A stretch of 64,000 bases of DNA from Haemonchus contortus (GCA_000469685.2 LS997565.1:23947272-24011271), one strand, 5' to 3'; numbered from the stretch's first letter, positions 24,726 through 45,736 are shown. Notes: generated from the sequence alone by a model not told the origin. Made by a program: numbers and translations.

Positions 24726-27099
24726 TGATTTGTTCTTCATAACATTATTTTCTAGAGGCTAACATCATAGACAGAATTCTATTTAGTGTAAGTTATTGAA
24801 TGAGTTAACGGTCCTTCGGTGAATCTCCAAGATCCAAATTGATGCTAATCCAGAATTTTTGTTTAGTTTTAGTATTATTATTAGTAACGTATGGAATACG
24901 AGTAGGTTTTCGTCTGTCCTCTATTGGTCAAATTTCTAATTTGTCAATAATTGTTAAGGATTTTTCGAGGTTGTTGAACCCCATAAGTGCTCTCCTGATA
25001 CAAAATTGTAAAATTGTGTAGTGAAGAAACGGTTGTGAATGAAATGGAACTGTGTATGTGAACAAGAAGGGAACATGCGATTATCCTTTCAAGACCCACC
25101 CAGCTGGACAACCCTGAAACAGTCCAAGGTTTGCTTCAATAGTTTCCACTCAAAAAGCAACACCAAATTGTAGTGAATCCCTTACTCACATGGTAATGAT
25201 ACACAGGAACCATCGTTTCGTGTACTCAGTACCGATTCCTGCCGATAACAAGAGAGAAACTCCGATAACCAAGTGCATGAGGTTGTCATCCACAGGTTCA
25301 CTTCTGCTTGACATTAGTAGCCATTGTAGATGTGAGTAAAGTGAACAGAGCAAGTATGATGTCCCATTTAGGGCAGGGCCTTCACAAGACATTGCATACG
25401 TTCAAAAGAGATCACCAAGATTTTGAATTCGTAGCTTCACAGCTTCTCAAAGGGGCTGGCTGAGGTGAGGCGCTGTTAGATCGGAAAAATTAAACCTCTT
25501 CAATGCAACCTTGAATAAATAGGCATATAGAAGTGCAAGAAAGCATTTTTAAATGTCGTTGAGTGACAAAAGCAGTAGATGTTATCTCCTGTCTTCTAGT
25601 TCTAATTCTTCACTTTTACTGCTTTAAACTCAACCTTCTCTTTTATCAAAGCTATTTCACAAGAGTGTGAAAAAGAGAAGGTCCTGTTCCTGATCCATTG
25701 CCTGTGGAGATCAATATCAATGGTCATCCATTGACCGACACTTAATCAGACACACTTTTGGAAACTGGATAAAAGTAGCTGTAATGAGATAGTAAAGAGA
25801 GCCGAAGATGTGGCCGAGCCGTGACGATCCAATTGCTTCCATTGTGACTAGTTACGCCGTGCGCGGCTGCGCTTCGTTGCGCGCCGTCAAAACTAGGTCA
25901 CGCCGCAGTTGTCGCGCGCCGGCGAGTCAGCCCGCGATGCTTGACAGACGTCGCAGCCGTCAGTGGGGCATACGCTTTGCGCTTGGTTCAGGCAGTCAGT
26001 TCAAAGAGAAGATAACACAAACAAATGCAAATCACTGACACTTGTGGTACTGTAATGCCACCTCGGGACCTCAATGTGGTGCGCCGCGCGCGAAGTGAAC
26101 GGGGTGACCTGTTTTTCGACGGACGCGCGCAACGCACGTTCTCCCGCCTGCGCGCTACAAGAGGTGGAGCGCAACACCGTCACACCCCTTAGAGAAACGA
26201 TATGTAGAGGACGGTAAGTTGTCTTTCACCCCGAAATGTAACGGGTATTGTACCCTAACAGAGTTGACTAGCATCAAATTTACTAAAAAGGACTCAAACG
26301 CGATTTTAAACAGTTGCACATGAATATTGGTCATACAGTAAGCACAAAAAAAAACAAAACAAAAAACAAGTAAAAAAAACCAAACGAAACACATTGAGGA
26401 TTAGAACTCGACATCAGAATACGGTATGTACGGGCTGAAGACTAGCACTGGCGATTTGATTAGCGTTGAGCATGAGCTCGGCTTTTTGAACAATTGCTCT
26501 ATCACGCATTTAACAATTGAACTCAAACTACCCGGTACAATGAGTAACCCGATAGAACATAATAGAATTTCTCTTTAAATTTTACGATGTATGTTTCCTT
26601 TTCGATACAAGTAGGCAGCATTGATATCGATAACATCGATACCAAGACATATGCATATCTCACAGAGTTCAAGAAGGAACTGAATTCAGATTGCTTTCAC
26701 AATTCGATCCTACTCATGAATGCGTCAGTGATGAACCGATACCAGGAACGTGGGCACGAATACAAGAACGGGCTCGCTAATGCGACACACTGAATTGTGA
26801 AAGCCATCTTAGGAGGAACAGGCGGTGGTCGTTCTCTGTTTTGCGGAGAAAGGCGAAACGGAAGGCCGTTTGAAAGGATCTACCCTTACGAGAAAATTTT
26901 CTTTTCCGATAGGTAGGCTGGAGGAATACAGATGTTCATCACCAGAAAGGTTCGAACTCATTAAATCTATGAAAGCGGCTTTGGGAGTTCAAACCACAGA
27001 AAACGACCACAACAATTCCTTAAGCAGTCACTAAAGACGAAGAGCTTCCCAGATTGGAATTGTGCTTCATCGTCAAGAAAAAGGGAGTAGAGGAGTACA
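24726..27099. other. Intergenic region between convergent cho-1 and kinase genes
   Basis: No AATAAA is evident immediately after the cho-1 stop, so a variant poly(A) signal is likely. The only structured feature is the GC-rich inverted repeat at 25840-26170, followed by an A-rich stretch near 26345-26390. No exon recognised. Confidence 0.5.
25840..26170. mobile_element. GC-rich imperfect foldback element
   Basis: The left arm (about 25860-25935, with CGTTGCGCGCCGTC then AACTAGGTCACG) pairs imperfectly with the reverse complement of the right arm (about 26075-26150, which reads CGTTGCGCGCGTCCGTC then ACAGGTCACC). It stands out as CpG-rich in AT-rich surroundings. Termini and target duplication are not resolved. 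A CpG-rich regulatory segment is an alternative. Confidence 0.45.
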
Positions 27100-34903
<7,804 letters not shown>

Positions 34904-34909
<6 letters not shown>

Positions 34910-34918
34910 CTGTAGAAG
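34904..34918 (-). promoter_or_regulatory. Splice acceptor 6 nt upstream of kinase ATG (probable SL trans-splice site)
   Basis: On the minus strand TTCTTCTACAG precedes GGGTCA and the ATG at 34903-34901. An acceptor this close to the start, with no coding upstream exon seen, fits trans-splicing of a spliced leader. A non-coding first exon further right is the alternative. Confidence 0.55.
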
Positions 34919-36520
34919 AAAAAACCCGCTAAAAGCTGTCATCGAGAATTGAGTACCATGATGCCGAACAAACTCGATGATTCAAAGAGATAGAGAAAGA
35001 GCGCTTGAGCAATAATATGTCTTATTCTAGGCTGCCGGTACCACTACTTATAAGCAATATGATCACAATATTATCACAGTAGCAGTACAAAAATATGTAA
35101 AGTAGGGACTTATCATTAGGGGCGGTCCTGGAATGGGGACAGGATGTAGGCTTTGATATCATAGGCGCTATTTGGATGGAAGGAGATCGCACGAGTGAAG
35201 CAAATTGGAAGCTGTAAGTTGATGAAAAGTGTTCTCAAGGAAAGTGAAGGAGGAGCTTGAGGAAGATCTTCTTTGTTGCCTCGATCAGGTTTCTGAGGGA
35301 AATTCCGCAAGGTGTACGAAAAAGCACTGCAATAACACACTTTGGAAGCCATCCAAGCTTTGATCACAATTAATTCCATAAATGTAAGCTCAATCGTGTA
35401 CAATCATAGATACGAGGACTTCTTCCACGTCGCAGACCAGTAATCAGGGAAACATTAAAGAACGGCCAAAATGGGGTCGACGAGCAGGGCCGGAGGAAGA
35501 CGTGCGAGAGGGAGATGTGCGGATTGAGAAGCGCAGGCCATAATCTAATTAGTGTCCCTCACTAAAAAATCGAAAAGATGGACATAGGACAGCTCCCATT
35601 ACAGCTCCCTCTGTGCTCCCATTCTTCCGACTCCGATTTTGACCTCTTCCGTCTTTTTTCACGCACCAGGTTCAGCTCGACGTCGAAATGTGAAAGGCTA
35701 GACGAAGCGAAACAAGACTTCTTCAAGCAAATCTTCGCATTAAGGAGAACCGCCCCAGCTTCTCCTATATCACAGTAGAGAATAACCATTGAGAGCGTGC
35801 GAGAAGTCAATGAAATGTCCATGTACTACTGGGTTGGTCGGAAAACTGAGCTGTTTTGACTTTCTTATTACTTCATTTTTTTTATTCGGCGCACCAATGG
35901 ATTTACTCAACCAATAATGAGTTATGACTCAAATTGACTGGTGTCCCTCCTATTAGGCATGCCAGCAAATTTCTTTTCCCAGAACTACGGAGATAGTAGA
36001 CCACTGATTCCAACTAAAAAGCGAAATATCTGGAACACTCGAAAAAATCGAAAAATTGGAAATGAAAAATTATAACCACTTGCGTTTGGTGGGTAAACTT
36101 ACCCAATCATCGGAATCTAACAAAAAAACTGGAAAGTATACAGTATCGAACAACAATTCAGTAGGAAATAATAAAGAAAATAAATTAGAAGAAAAAAAAC
36201 TTGAAGGAAAATGAATATCGCAAAATGTCGTGGAAATCAAGAAGAATAGGATTAAAGAGCTACGCTAAGCTGTTAGCAGAACTCAAACTATCACAAAAGC
36301 GGTTGAGTTGGTAAAAACTGTGCAAACAAATACTCATGGAGCCACACTGATTTTGGTGATAAGACCTCAACAACACCGAACAGACTACTTCAGTCTTTCC
36401 GCTAGTCCCTGTGTAGGCCATGAATTAAATTGAGTGGATTTATTTGAAGGAAATTCGATAAACTGTATCTTTTTTATATGCAAACATTCTCAAATATTAT
36501 TTCTTCCGTTATTCAGTGCA
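34919..36520. other. Region upstream of the kinase gene
   Basis: Should contain the kinase promoter, but no specific element is identifiable. Frames at about 35116-35403 and 35562-35822 lack family similarity and clear splice context. A short repeat lies at 35826-35910. Confidence 0.4.
35826..35910 (+). repeat. Short dispersed repeat, possible mariner-like terminal sequence
   Basis: Begins ACTGGGTTGGTCGGAAAAC and ends around TTTATTCGGCGCACCAATGG. A related block with TTTATTCAGCGTACAATGG lies at about 60960-61015. GGGTTGG-type starts after TA are seen in some mariner termini. No opposite end or transposase was found. Confidence 0.35.
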
Positions 36521-36521
36521 C

Positions 36522-36775
36522 TATGGTGTAGTGGAAGCGATACATTAACTCGTCCTGGCCAATCAAGGCTACCTCCCATCCCTCCGGGGTAGCTCATTTG
36601 GAAACATATTTCTCTTATTTCTATTTCTGGGAGGATAAAAGGTCGAATTGTACATGGATTGGCCACCGCAAGCCATGTGTGGGCCAAATACGAATTCAAT
36701 ATGCCATTACAATTCTGAATGTAAATCGAATGCGGGGGTGCATCCCATCACCAGATTGAATAACGCTTAAATTCT
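36522..36775 (+). mobile_element. tRNA-derived SINE-like repeat, internally deleted
   Basis: ATGGTGTAGTGGAAGCGATA at the head is followed almost directly by CCTGGCCAATCAAGGC, so the B box is deleted. The body GGATAAAAGGTCGAATTGTA and the 3' ATTCTGAATGTAAATCGAAT are retained. Confidence 0.65.
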
Positions 36776-38296
36776 ATTTTTTTTCCTCTTTTCAAGAATG
36801 AGCTTCGACAGGAGGTAATAAAGCTTCGACTGGGAGCAAAAGGATGGGGCTTTCTTAAAAACTTTCTACAGCTATCTCATACCAAGGCTCTTCGAGCTAC
36901 GAATCTTATTTTTTTTACACTCCAATGGTGCTCTAGCGGATTTCAATCTTCATTATGAAACCGCCGTTTGATTGAGTGATTTTGCGTATACCTGTTATGT
37001 TTCATTTATGTTGCTACTTGGTAGCAACACATGCGCGACAAGTAATATATAAACAAACAATCAAATAAACAAAGACACGTTCGCGTCACGACCATAAGCT
37101 GCCAAAGCGAATGATGATCAAAAGAAGGCGCAATAAAATCAAGGTTCGCGCTATATGTACATAGGAGAAGAACGATGAGATGAGTTAGGGAATGAAAAAT
37201 AAAAGGGGTAGGAAATACGGCGTAGGAGCACATCCATCCTTATCGAGGAGGAATTAGGAAAAAATTACAAATTACTTGCAGGGTACCAGACCATCATCAT
37301 TTTGAGTTTACTTTTTACCGACGTTCTGGCTCTTTCGAGGTAAGTATTGTACATTTAGAAAGATGGGCCTTCAACCCGCCTCGAAGTGATTGCTTCCACG
37401 ACAATATCACTATCATCCAACTTCGCAACTACTACGAGAGTTCTAGATCAACCCGCACTCCTATAATTTTTTTTCGAAGACTAATTGGGTTTAATTTTGT
37501 GTTCTGACAGACCTTCCAGGTTACTGATTGGACGGTTACCTTGATTTTGTTGTTCTGAAAAGAGGTCCAAGCAGAAACGCTGCCGATTGGACTTTTTGAA
37601 ACACGACACTTCATTATTTCTCAAAAAATCCAGTGAAAGAAAGGAGCTGAAGAACTCCCCGGCAGTACAAGAAAACAAAAGGATGCATTCTGCATAACGA
37701 AAAAGCCAGATCTACGAGAGAAGGGTAGAGATACACGTAAGGCCGCAATTCATTCATTCAACTCGGAGCTTGCGATTCAGTGATTATCAAGAATATCTGT
37801 AAATGACGGTTAGCCCCTGATAATAAAACTGATTGCTCGAGATGAAATAAAGGTTGGATTGGTGTCCTTGACCGCTCATTTAAATAAAGTGTCAGGCGTT
37901 CAGCAAATCAACTGTTTGGCAAATTCCACTTCGGGTAATTCGGTGAATCGGTTTGCAGTTGGAATTCTGCGTCAGCAGTTGAGTGACACGAATCTGCAGC
38001 ATCCCCACAGGCGTTGATCGAGGCCGGGAAGCAGAAAAATACATTTGGCTACTATCTGCAGTGGTAAGACGGAAATCGAGGCACCGCTAAAACTCTGGTA
38101 CGAAGGTAAAATGTCGCCTTTATCTTCCTATATGTAGTAACAGTTTCTTAATCGAAGAAATCAGGTACCAGCTCCATTCCAACAGTTTTCGCATGGAAAA
38201 ACTCAAATGCACATTTCTGAACAGATAACGATCACAATTTATCCATTCGATTTCTTCCTCTCACTCAATGATTCTGTGCTACTACTTATAATGATC
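36776..38296. other. Gene-free stretch
   Basis: Nothing recognised apart from short frames without splice context. AT-rich in most parts. Confidence 0.4.
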
Positions 38297-38580
38297 GGAG
38301 GTGGTGTAGTGACAAGTGGCGCATATCACACACGCATGATCACGGGTTCGATTCCCAGATCGATATCCGCCCGGGCCAACGAAGTCTTCTATCCCTGCGG
38401 GTAAATGCAGAGAAAAGGATAGAGGACAAAAGCACTGAGTTGTACATCGGCTGAGCACCGCAAGTCGCTGTATAAGCCACATACGCGTTCTGTACACCCC
38501 TACCATTCCGAAAGGAGAAGTCGTACGCATGGGCGCATACTTCATACGGGAATGATTAACGCTGAAAGACCTCAAGACTT
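38297..38580 (+). mobile_element. tRNA-derived SINE-like repeat, well-preserved copy
   Basis: The head is GGAGGTGGTGTAGTGACAAG. The B box at 38345-38355 is GGTTCGATTCC, an exact fit to the polymerase III consensus. The body has GGACAAAAGCACTGAGTTGT and ACATCGGCTGAGCACCGCAA, and the 3' part is also present. This is the best copy for judging promoter integrity. Confidence 0.75.
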
Positions 38581-40334
38581 TTAGACTTTTTCTACATGAT
38601 AGTTGTCATTCTTCTAGCGGTAGACGTCGGAAAAAGAATTTGTCTGAAATCTGCGCACAAAATGCTTTGACCGAGATGTTGCAGCTGCATCGCCTGCAGA
38701 ATTGACTCGTATGGTCAACAGCTTATAAAAGCACATTGCACTCATCGAGAGAACTTCTTATGAGCAATCTGCTCAGAAATGGCGAAATATGGATACAACT
38801 GTAAACCCGCAAAATAAACAGTGGAAAGGATTGTGAACAGGGTACACATAGGAAAAAACAAGCAATAGCTGCAGAAAAGATGTATTTAAGCACCAAATTT
38901 TATTCTAAGCCAACATTTGGATTTCCAATCAATTTTATTTCGATTTATCAGTGACAGAACTCGACGCTGAACTGTGCTTGCCGTAGGAGGAGAGCACATC
39001 CTTCTTCCTTTCATACCAATTCTTCACGACCCTTTACGAATGATGCTCCAAGCATCTATCGATCCATCCATCACGCACCTATGCAAATGTGTACGCTCAG
39101 CTCTATCATTCACCTAGCATCATGCGGAAAAGAGACATTTGTTTGTTTGTTTGTTCGATGAAGCATGCTCACCTCGTATCCCATAACAGTGGGTAGTGCA
39201 TAGCACAACGATCATTCATATTTGAAAGAAAGAATTAGAGTAGAAAAAGACAAAAGTGTTTAGTAACTCTGAGGACAATCGCGGAAGAAAGAGTGGGGTT
39301 TAAATTTAGTGGAGAACTAATTACACCGAAAAGGCCACATCGGAAGACTCGTGCTCACCCGAAGATGTGTTTCTGTTGTCTATTGCACTTTCCATGCGTG
39401 TGCTGACAACGCCTACGAAACCAAATGCATACAAAACTCGTCGTATTACTGATTAAGAGAAATGATTTGGTCGAACTGAACTTGTACGCCACGGTCCTTA
39501 CATTTCGAAACCACCTTTTATCAAACTGTGTAACGAGTATGAGAGATCGCCTTTTGAAGTATTACTTTCAATGCCTAAATACTACTTTTACTCTGTTAAC
39601 ACTTCGACGACATGCGGATTTCGACGTGACGCGCCCATGGGACCACGCTCCCCTCCTTTCGCGCCCCACTGGCACCCACCGATGGGTGACCCTGTCCCAA
39701 GAGAAAATCCTTTCACTGGTTTATTGAATTTAGCAGTTGGTAAGAAACAAGAAAATATGGCGGCACCCATAATTGAGTGCCAATTCCCATGAGACAGTCA
39801 TAGTGGCACCAACCGGTGGGTGCTATTGTCGTCGAAGGGTCAAACCATGCTCTACGCAACTTAAGACGCCTGCCAATTGAAGGATTGGCCTTTACCAGAA
39901 GTAAAGAAAATTGTCAAGTGATGTTGAATGGAATCAAGGTTGATTTCTGGAGGTATTCCAAATGTCAGCTATGAGCAAGGCCTGTGGTCTTTCAATGTAA
40001 ACTTGCAGTTCAACAAACGTTCTTTGACGTTCATTCATGAATGTAATTGGCATGACAATAATGAAAGGCAAAAGGGATAGAGGATGAAATGTCCTGACAG
40101 AGAGGCAATAATCCTAAAACGGCTGGCTCGATGAAATCTCCTGAGTTCAGTCCATTGCATGTGAACACATTAATTTTTACTGGGTACGACGACGATTTTT
40201 ACACGATTGACGCTGATGTTGGAGTTTTTATTTTCAAAAATTACGTTAAGAACAGCAAAACTCCTGTCGAAAATTCAGTGTCGGCTTTAAGAGGTCATGG
40301 AACGACTTTAGCGAATGGTAGAAGTGATAATGAT
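38581..40334. other. Gene-free stretch
   Basis: No exon recognised. A (TTTG)n microsatellite lies at 39138-39155. A GC-richer block near 39620-39830 repeats GGCACC(C/A)ACCG(A/G)TGGGTG motifs but has no coding signature. Confidence 0.4.
39138..39155 (+). repeat. (TTTG)n microsatellite
   Basis: Four and a half consecutive TTTG units. Confidence 0.85.
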
Positions 40335-40593
40335 AGAGGATAGAGCCTTAATCGATCCTGCTTCAGGATGCGCCCCCTGCGTTCGACTTCCATTCAGAAT
40401 CGTGGGGGCGTATTGAACACGTGTGTGGCCTCAACAGTGACTAGCTGATGTACAAGCTTGCTCTTTTATCCTCCCAGACGAGTCTGATACCAATCAACCG
40501 ACCTTTGCGAAACGAAAGGCTCGATTGGTTATCGATCAGGGATTGGATTCCCGGATCGAGAGCGCCCCTTGCCACCATACCACGCACACCCTC
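40335..40593 (-). mobile_element. tRNA-derived SINE-like repeat, inverted
   Basis: Tail side: GGATGCGCCCCCTGCGTTCG and TTCCATTCAGAATCG. Body: TTTTATCCTCCCAGACGAGT. Damaged B-box side: GATTGGATTCCCGGATCG. A-box side: CCCTTGCCACCATACCACGC. All parts are in the order expected for a minus-strand copy. Confidence 0.7.
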
Positions 40594-40599
40594 CTTCTA

Positions 40600-43500
40600 T
40601 TGAAATATTTCTACAACTGGGACTCACTATATTGGCTCATGTGGCTCCTCTGACGGTCATCAATTGCAGAACTACAACAGGGAAGGAAGAGGGAATTGGG
40701 GACCAGGAAAGCCAAAAGAAAATGCGCTAAAAAGTGTATGGAAGGCGAGGAATAGAACAAGCACATTCCGGGCTAACCACGAACAAATAATGAAGGAGTG
40801 CAATGCCAATAACAGCTCATTCGTGCGGAATCACGATAACTGAGAAAACAGGATGTAGAAGAGTAGTCAACAGCAGTGCCTTGACGGTGCAATGTAGCCA
40901 AATTCGAAATTTTCTGACACGACTATACTTTCAGAAGAATTACTGGAGTAATCGTCTATCAAAAGGAAAGGTCGCTCGGGACAGCCGCGATAATGAGCAC
41001 TTTCATTTTCGCGAAGGAAAAAACACATAGGATCAATAATGAAGATTACACTCGCGTGGAGTTTTATGATTGTCGATCGCTCAAAGTGCAGTCAGGGACA
41101 TCGCACAGAAATAAAAAGGGAATTTCAGATAGTTCTTAGAACTTAGCAGAGGGAGCAATGCCATGTAACAAAGGCGAATTTCAACAAGTCCAACCGATGT
41201 GAGAAATTGGAAGCGCCCATCGCACTACTACCCAGTGTTACAAAAAAGTATCGATGGGATACAAGCCCTAGAAGCTGGTCGGCCTAGTGAACTCGGTATT
41301 TCTTCAGGACTCTTCAATACTAGTAAGTGCAAAAATACTCAGAGCGAATGGAACATGACCACATTATCGGTCAGCATTCACAAATCGTTTGATTGAGATT
41401 CGATTGTAGATTTTTGATCGATTCCAATGAAAAGAGGTGGAGTGGGTAGCGTATGGCGTGTTCCCCTATGTTGAACGTCGGGCGTGAGTGTTTCCCTGAC
41501 CTTCTCTTCCTCCACTACCGAATGAAAACATGAAACCGCAAACAGATGGCATCATAAAAAGGGAGAAATCGCGGAATGCACGTTCTTCCTGGGGCTCCAT
41601 TCTGAAAGGCATGAGGAATAGATGGATATAACCAGTTCATCGAAGATATATTATATAATAAGAAATGATGAAAGAACTAAAGCAGCGGAAATGCTTATAG
41701 GTAACATGGCTCGAGGAACCAGAAAAATCGATTCTTCTCTCATTTTTCAAAGGCATATCCATGGTTGCGTTTAGCTTGATTTTTGAGATGGGAGCGTCGA
41801 TGGAAGCACAGAGTATTGTGCATGTTGAGTACGAGTGCTAGATTACTCTCAGCAAAAACCAGTTTTCGAAAAATGCTGCGATCTAACCGCGACGAACGCA
41901 TGCAATTTGATTTGTGAAACAAGTGTTTTTGCACGGTTACGGAAAGAGAAGCACAAATACAACGAGAAAACACTGAGATCAGTAGATAAAGATTCCCGAG
42001 AGCTCAATTGCATGGCAGTGCCGCCAATGTGAGGAAGCTGTTCTCTACGACATAATCAAAATCCCGAGAGGCATGCAAAGACATTTCAATATAGCGATGG
42101 AACGAGGTACTTTCAAAAATTCAAAGCCCAGGAGACGTCAACGATTGGCCATCAAAAACTAGTAGACAGCGGTACCCCTTTCTAAATCATTAGTCACAGG
42201 TGTACCACCTGAGACGGGTTCCGACCATCGGAAGATTATTTGAACACCAGAAAAACACAACTAAATGAAACAGTACTTGACAAAAAATAGCCACAAAAGT
42301 GTCTGCATTCTGCACTAGTTTTGAACTCATGAATGGCCATGGCAGAAACCACTCATTGCCTTCACAGTGACGAAATAAAGAGACGTCATCAGCTTCACCC
42401 TTGTGGGCGAAAATAAAAGGGCAAGTCAGCATACCAATGAAATCCCTACAGCTAATTTGAAAAGTTTATAATAGGATCAGACTCAAGCCTGCCGAGGCTC
42501 AACGTAACCTCAGCAGAGAGCCGCAGGTAACCGCAGCCGCAGAGCTACCTCAAATATGAAGAAAACTGAAAATAGCGAAGGCATAATGGAAATGGGTTAT
42601 AGAGGGACTTAATCACATGCAGTCTTCGTTTGCAGCTAAAACTAAACAGCCAAAAACGAGTTGTGGCGCTGGCGCGGAGCCATTGTGAGTAGAACCAGAG
42701 GGTAAAGATAGCTGCCAGTCGGTGTGGAAGTGAGCGAGAACGACGGCAATCTCCAACTCGCTCGCTGCGTCCCTAATCGACGGACTTTGTCGTCGACGCT
42801 CAGCCCTTGCGGAATTCACCCGGTGGTGGTGACTCAGCGGCGGTGGGTCGGCAGGTCGTTTTCAGGTGGGCTGTCGCTGATCATTAGAACGTAATAGGCC
42901 GTGTTCCTGACTTTTGAAAAAATATTAGGGGAGGTATTTGTGTGATGCTCAGTCATCGCGACCCAAATTAATCAAATACCCGCTCAATACCTCGAAGAAC
43001 AAATGACCTTTGCACGTTGAAATCCGATTCTAGTTGGATTTATTTCGATAAAGACGCTCTTCTTGAGTCGTGCTCTGGTCAAATGCATGTGAAAAGCCAC
43101 ACTGATGTAGCATCTCACGATTGCTTGGAAATCGAAAATTACGTTCTCCAAGCTCTTCTTTACGTTCGCACTCGTAAGAATCAACGCATGTAAGCAACGG
43201 GAACGAAATTTTGCTACTTATCACGTATTTGCCGCTTAGGCGAAAGATTTTACTTGTTATTTTCGAACAAAAACTCATGGGGCCTTGCTAGACAAAGCTA
43301 GAGCTCACGTTTTTGATATTAATTACAATATGAGGTCGTCTTTAAGAGTACCGGCTGAAAAAAAATTGTTACGATTCTGTGAAAGCATCACTGCAACTGG
43401 TTTCCATGTTCGTGTCATTCGGAGGCCATCCCTATTTTATCAGCTGTTATTCGAAGTGATTGGGCACGCGCTCACGGTCGCGCTCTCGTCCATGTATCTC

Positions 43501-44400
43501 ACGTCTGCAGGGTTTGCAGCCCTGCATGCAGCAGAACGCCTCAGGCGTTGAACTCGTAGCGTTTCATTTTATTCACACAAACCACAAAAAGCGATGCTTG
43601 CTGAGTTATCGAAGTTAGGACGAGTCACTCTGCATGGGAAGGTACTTATTCTATACCAACCATTTCTTCATATATTGCAATGTTTAAAGACGCAATTCAC
43701 GATAACTTTGAGGTATTTTTTAAGTCGAAAAGTGATAGTATTGTTTAAGGGTTTTGCATCGGCGGCAAAGAACGCGAAAAAACGAAAGCGATTCTCTGAG
43801 AAAGAAGTCTTTCTAAGAGTAGTGAAATTAAAAGTTGCACGAAATTAGCGTGACGGAAGCACATGGAAGGAGTATGGTATAGGGGCCACAGATTTATCCC
43901 AGGGTGATATTTCAAAAGCCGTTTGATCATAAACTGTGCCTTTAAATGAGCTGTTTTCAAGCAAATATTCAGTTTAATAAAATTTGTTATACCATATACC
44001 ATGATGGGATTCATTAGCCATTGCGACTTAATGGTTAGTGACACTTCATAGTCTATGCATAATGGTAGAATCAACACCGTTCAAGAATATCCACATACAG
44101 ATCCACCACTTGTTCAAATTAGGTAAACTGAGGCTATTTCAGTTTCACTATTAGCTAATTTCTCAAAGGAAGTATTTAGTTGTGAAGTTGGTTCAGCATT
44201 TTCCGTTCAAATCACTGCATATGTATTTAACGCATGCTACTTCGAAGTATTCCAAAACTTTCTAGTAAGCTTGAAATTTGTTGCGCAATCCTGAATGATG
44301 CGAGCCGCCTTAGCCAAGACTTTTCACCATGTGCAGGTCTCATATACATGCTCTGAGGGAAGCAAACGGAAAGAAATGAATTCTACTTTATATAATTCTG
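40600..44400. other. Gene-free stretch
   Basis: No recognised exon. A GC-rich segment near 42640-42890 (open on the minus strand for 68 codons, rich in R, S and A) could be a CpG-rich promoter or leader, but no gene can be attached to it. Blocks near 43690-43730 and 43920-43950 resemble the 'atcgtgaattgtgcctt' end of repeat family B. Confidence 0.4.
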
Positions 44401-44419
44401 CAAGGGTGTCTTCTGGTGT

Positions 44420-44780
44420 GTCGGTGTGTACGGTTGACCGCAAATTCATAAATTTTGTTCGAGCGTTGAATTCTGGCAGGAGTACAGGATGCGAGCTGTG
44501 AACACTTACGGTGGGTGACAGAGCCGGACTCCGCTTACAGGGAGCGAGGCGTGTGCAATAGAATTTTTTGGACCACAGATTCAAAATTTCTATTTACGTG
44601 GACCTAGCGGGTTGAAACTTGGTAGGAGTACAAGCGACAAGATGCGAAAACTTATGGCAGGTGGCAGGGCCAGACTCCGCCCTCAGGGGCCATGATTTGC
44701 GCAGAGAAAATGTTTGAGCGGAAATTCGTAACCTCTGTTTCCGTGGACTTAGAGAGTTCAGATTTTGCAGGATTACAGCT
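44420..44780. repeat. Diverged tandem array, about 147-150 bp period, 2-3 units
   Basis: GTTGAATTCTGGCAGGAGTA at 44464 recurs as GTTGAAACTTGGTAGGAGTA at 44611. Each is followed by a block of type GGTGxCAGxGCCxGACTCCGC. A weaker third unit follows near 44755. No coding capacity is seen. Confidence 0.55.
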
Positions 44781-45199
44781 ATTCCTAGTAACAGTTGAAC
44801 CTCGGCATTCTAGTATGTGATACTTTAGTATGTGATGTAGAATTTGACGGGATCGTAGGTACTCGGTGACAGGAACCGATAATAACAGAAAAGAGAAGAT
44901 GAGTCTAACGGAGCAAGAGCCACCTATCAATCAAAATCCTAGGATCTTCGGTATTTACGATGTAGCTTTGACCATTCAGTATGTTTCATTCGATAAGACG
45001 GGATGTTAGAGTAGGGTGACAGAAGCGAGGGGTAAATGCATTGATAGGGACACATTAGCGGCACTACATACGATAGGCAGATGAGAATTTTGTTCATTTC
45101 TTGCTACTAGATTGCGACCGCTACCCAGCAAGGTTTGTGAATTAATGAAGGATCCTCTTTGCTCGATAACATTTGCGATGAAACTTAACCGACCGACAC

Positions 45200-45736
45200 A
45201 ATTATCGGTACCATTCCACTATTACAACCCCAAACTAAGAATTTCAACTTTCGATGAAACTTTGCCTATAGGGATAATCCGATGCCCTGATAACGAATAT
45301 GACCTTAATTTTTGGCGCTGGCGCCATTTGGCGCCAAGGGTGTTTTCGCCAAATTTACTGAAAACTTGCGTTTAGGGATTATTTGAGGTCCTGATAACGA
45401 ATACAACATCCATTTTTGTGTCCTCAAACAACGAATAAAAGGTGGATAAAAAGCGAATATCGAGCCACATTTGCTCCACCACAACCTGTACGCCTTGTCG
45501 TCGCGCCAACTAGCCTCAGCGCGTAAAATGGATGTTATATCCGTTATCACGACCTCAAATAACCCCTAAACGCAAGTTTTCAGCAAATTTGGTGAAAACA
45601 CCCTTGGCGCCAAATAGGCGCCAAAAATGAAGGTCATACTCGTTATCAGGGCATCGGATGACCCCTATAGGCGAAGTTCCATCGAAAATTAAAATTTTGA
45701 GTTTTTGGGGTTGTAATAGTGGAATAGTACCCAATT
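45200..45736. mobile_element. Foldback element, 537 bp, imperfect palindrome
   Basis: The left arm (45200-about 45420) and right arm (about 45530-45736) are inverted copies. Paired blocks include CCATTCCACTATTACAACCC / GGGTTGTAATAGTGGAATAG, TTGGCGCCAAGGGTGTTTTC / GAAAACACCCTTGGCGCCAA, and CTTGCGTTTAGGG / CCCTAAACGCAAG. The centre is unpaired. No transposase, so it is probably a non-autonomous DNA element. The terminal target duplication is unclear. Confidence 0.8.

Noticed and set aside
42613..42819. GC-rich minus-strand frame rich in Arg and Ser
   Set aside because: It could be a first exon or CpG-rich promoter, but no donor and no downstream exon of matching phase were found, so it was not called a gene.
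43745..44077. 110-codon minus-strand frame
   Set aside because: Low-complexity, hydrophobic, AT-driven translation without splice signals or similarity. Parts overlap repeat fragments.
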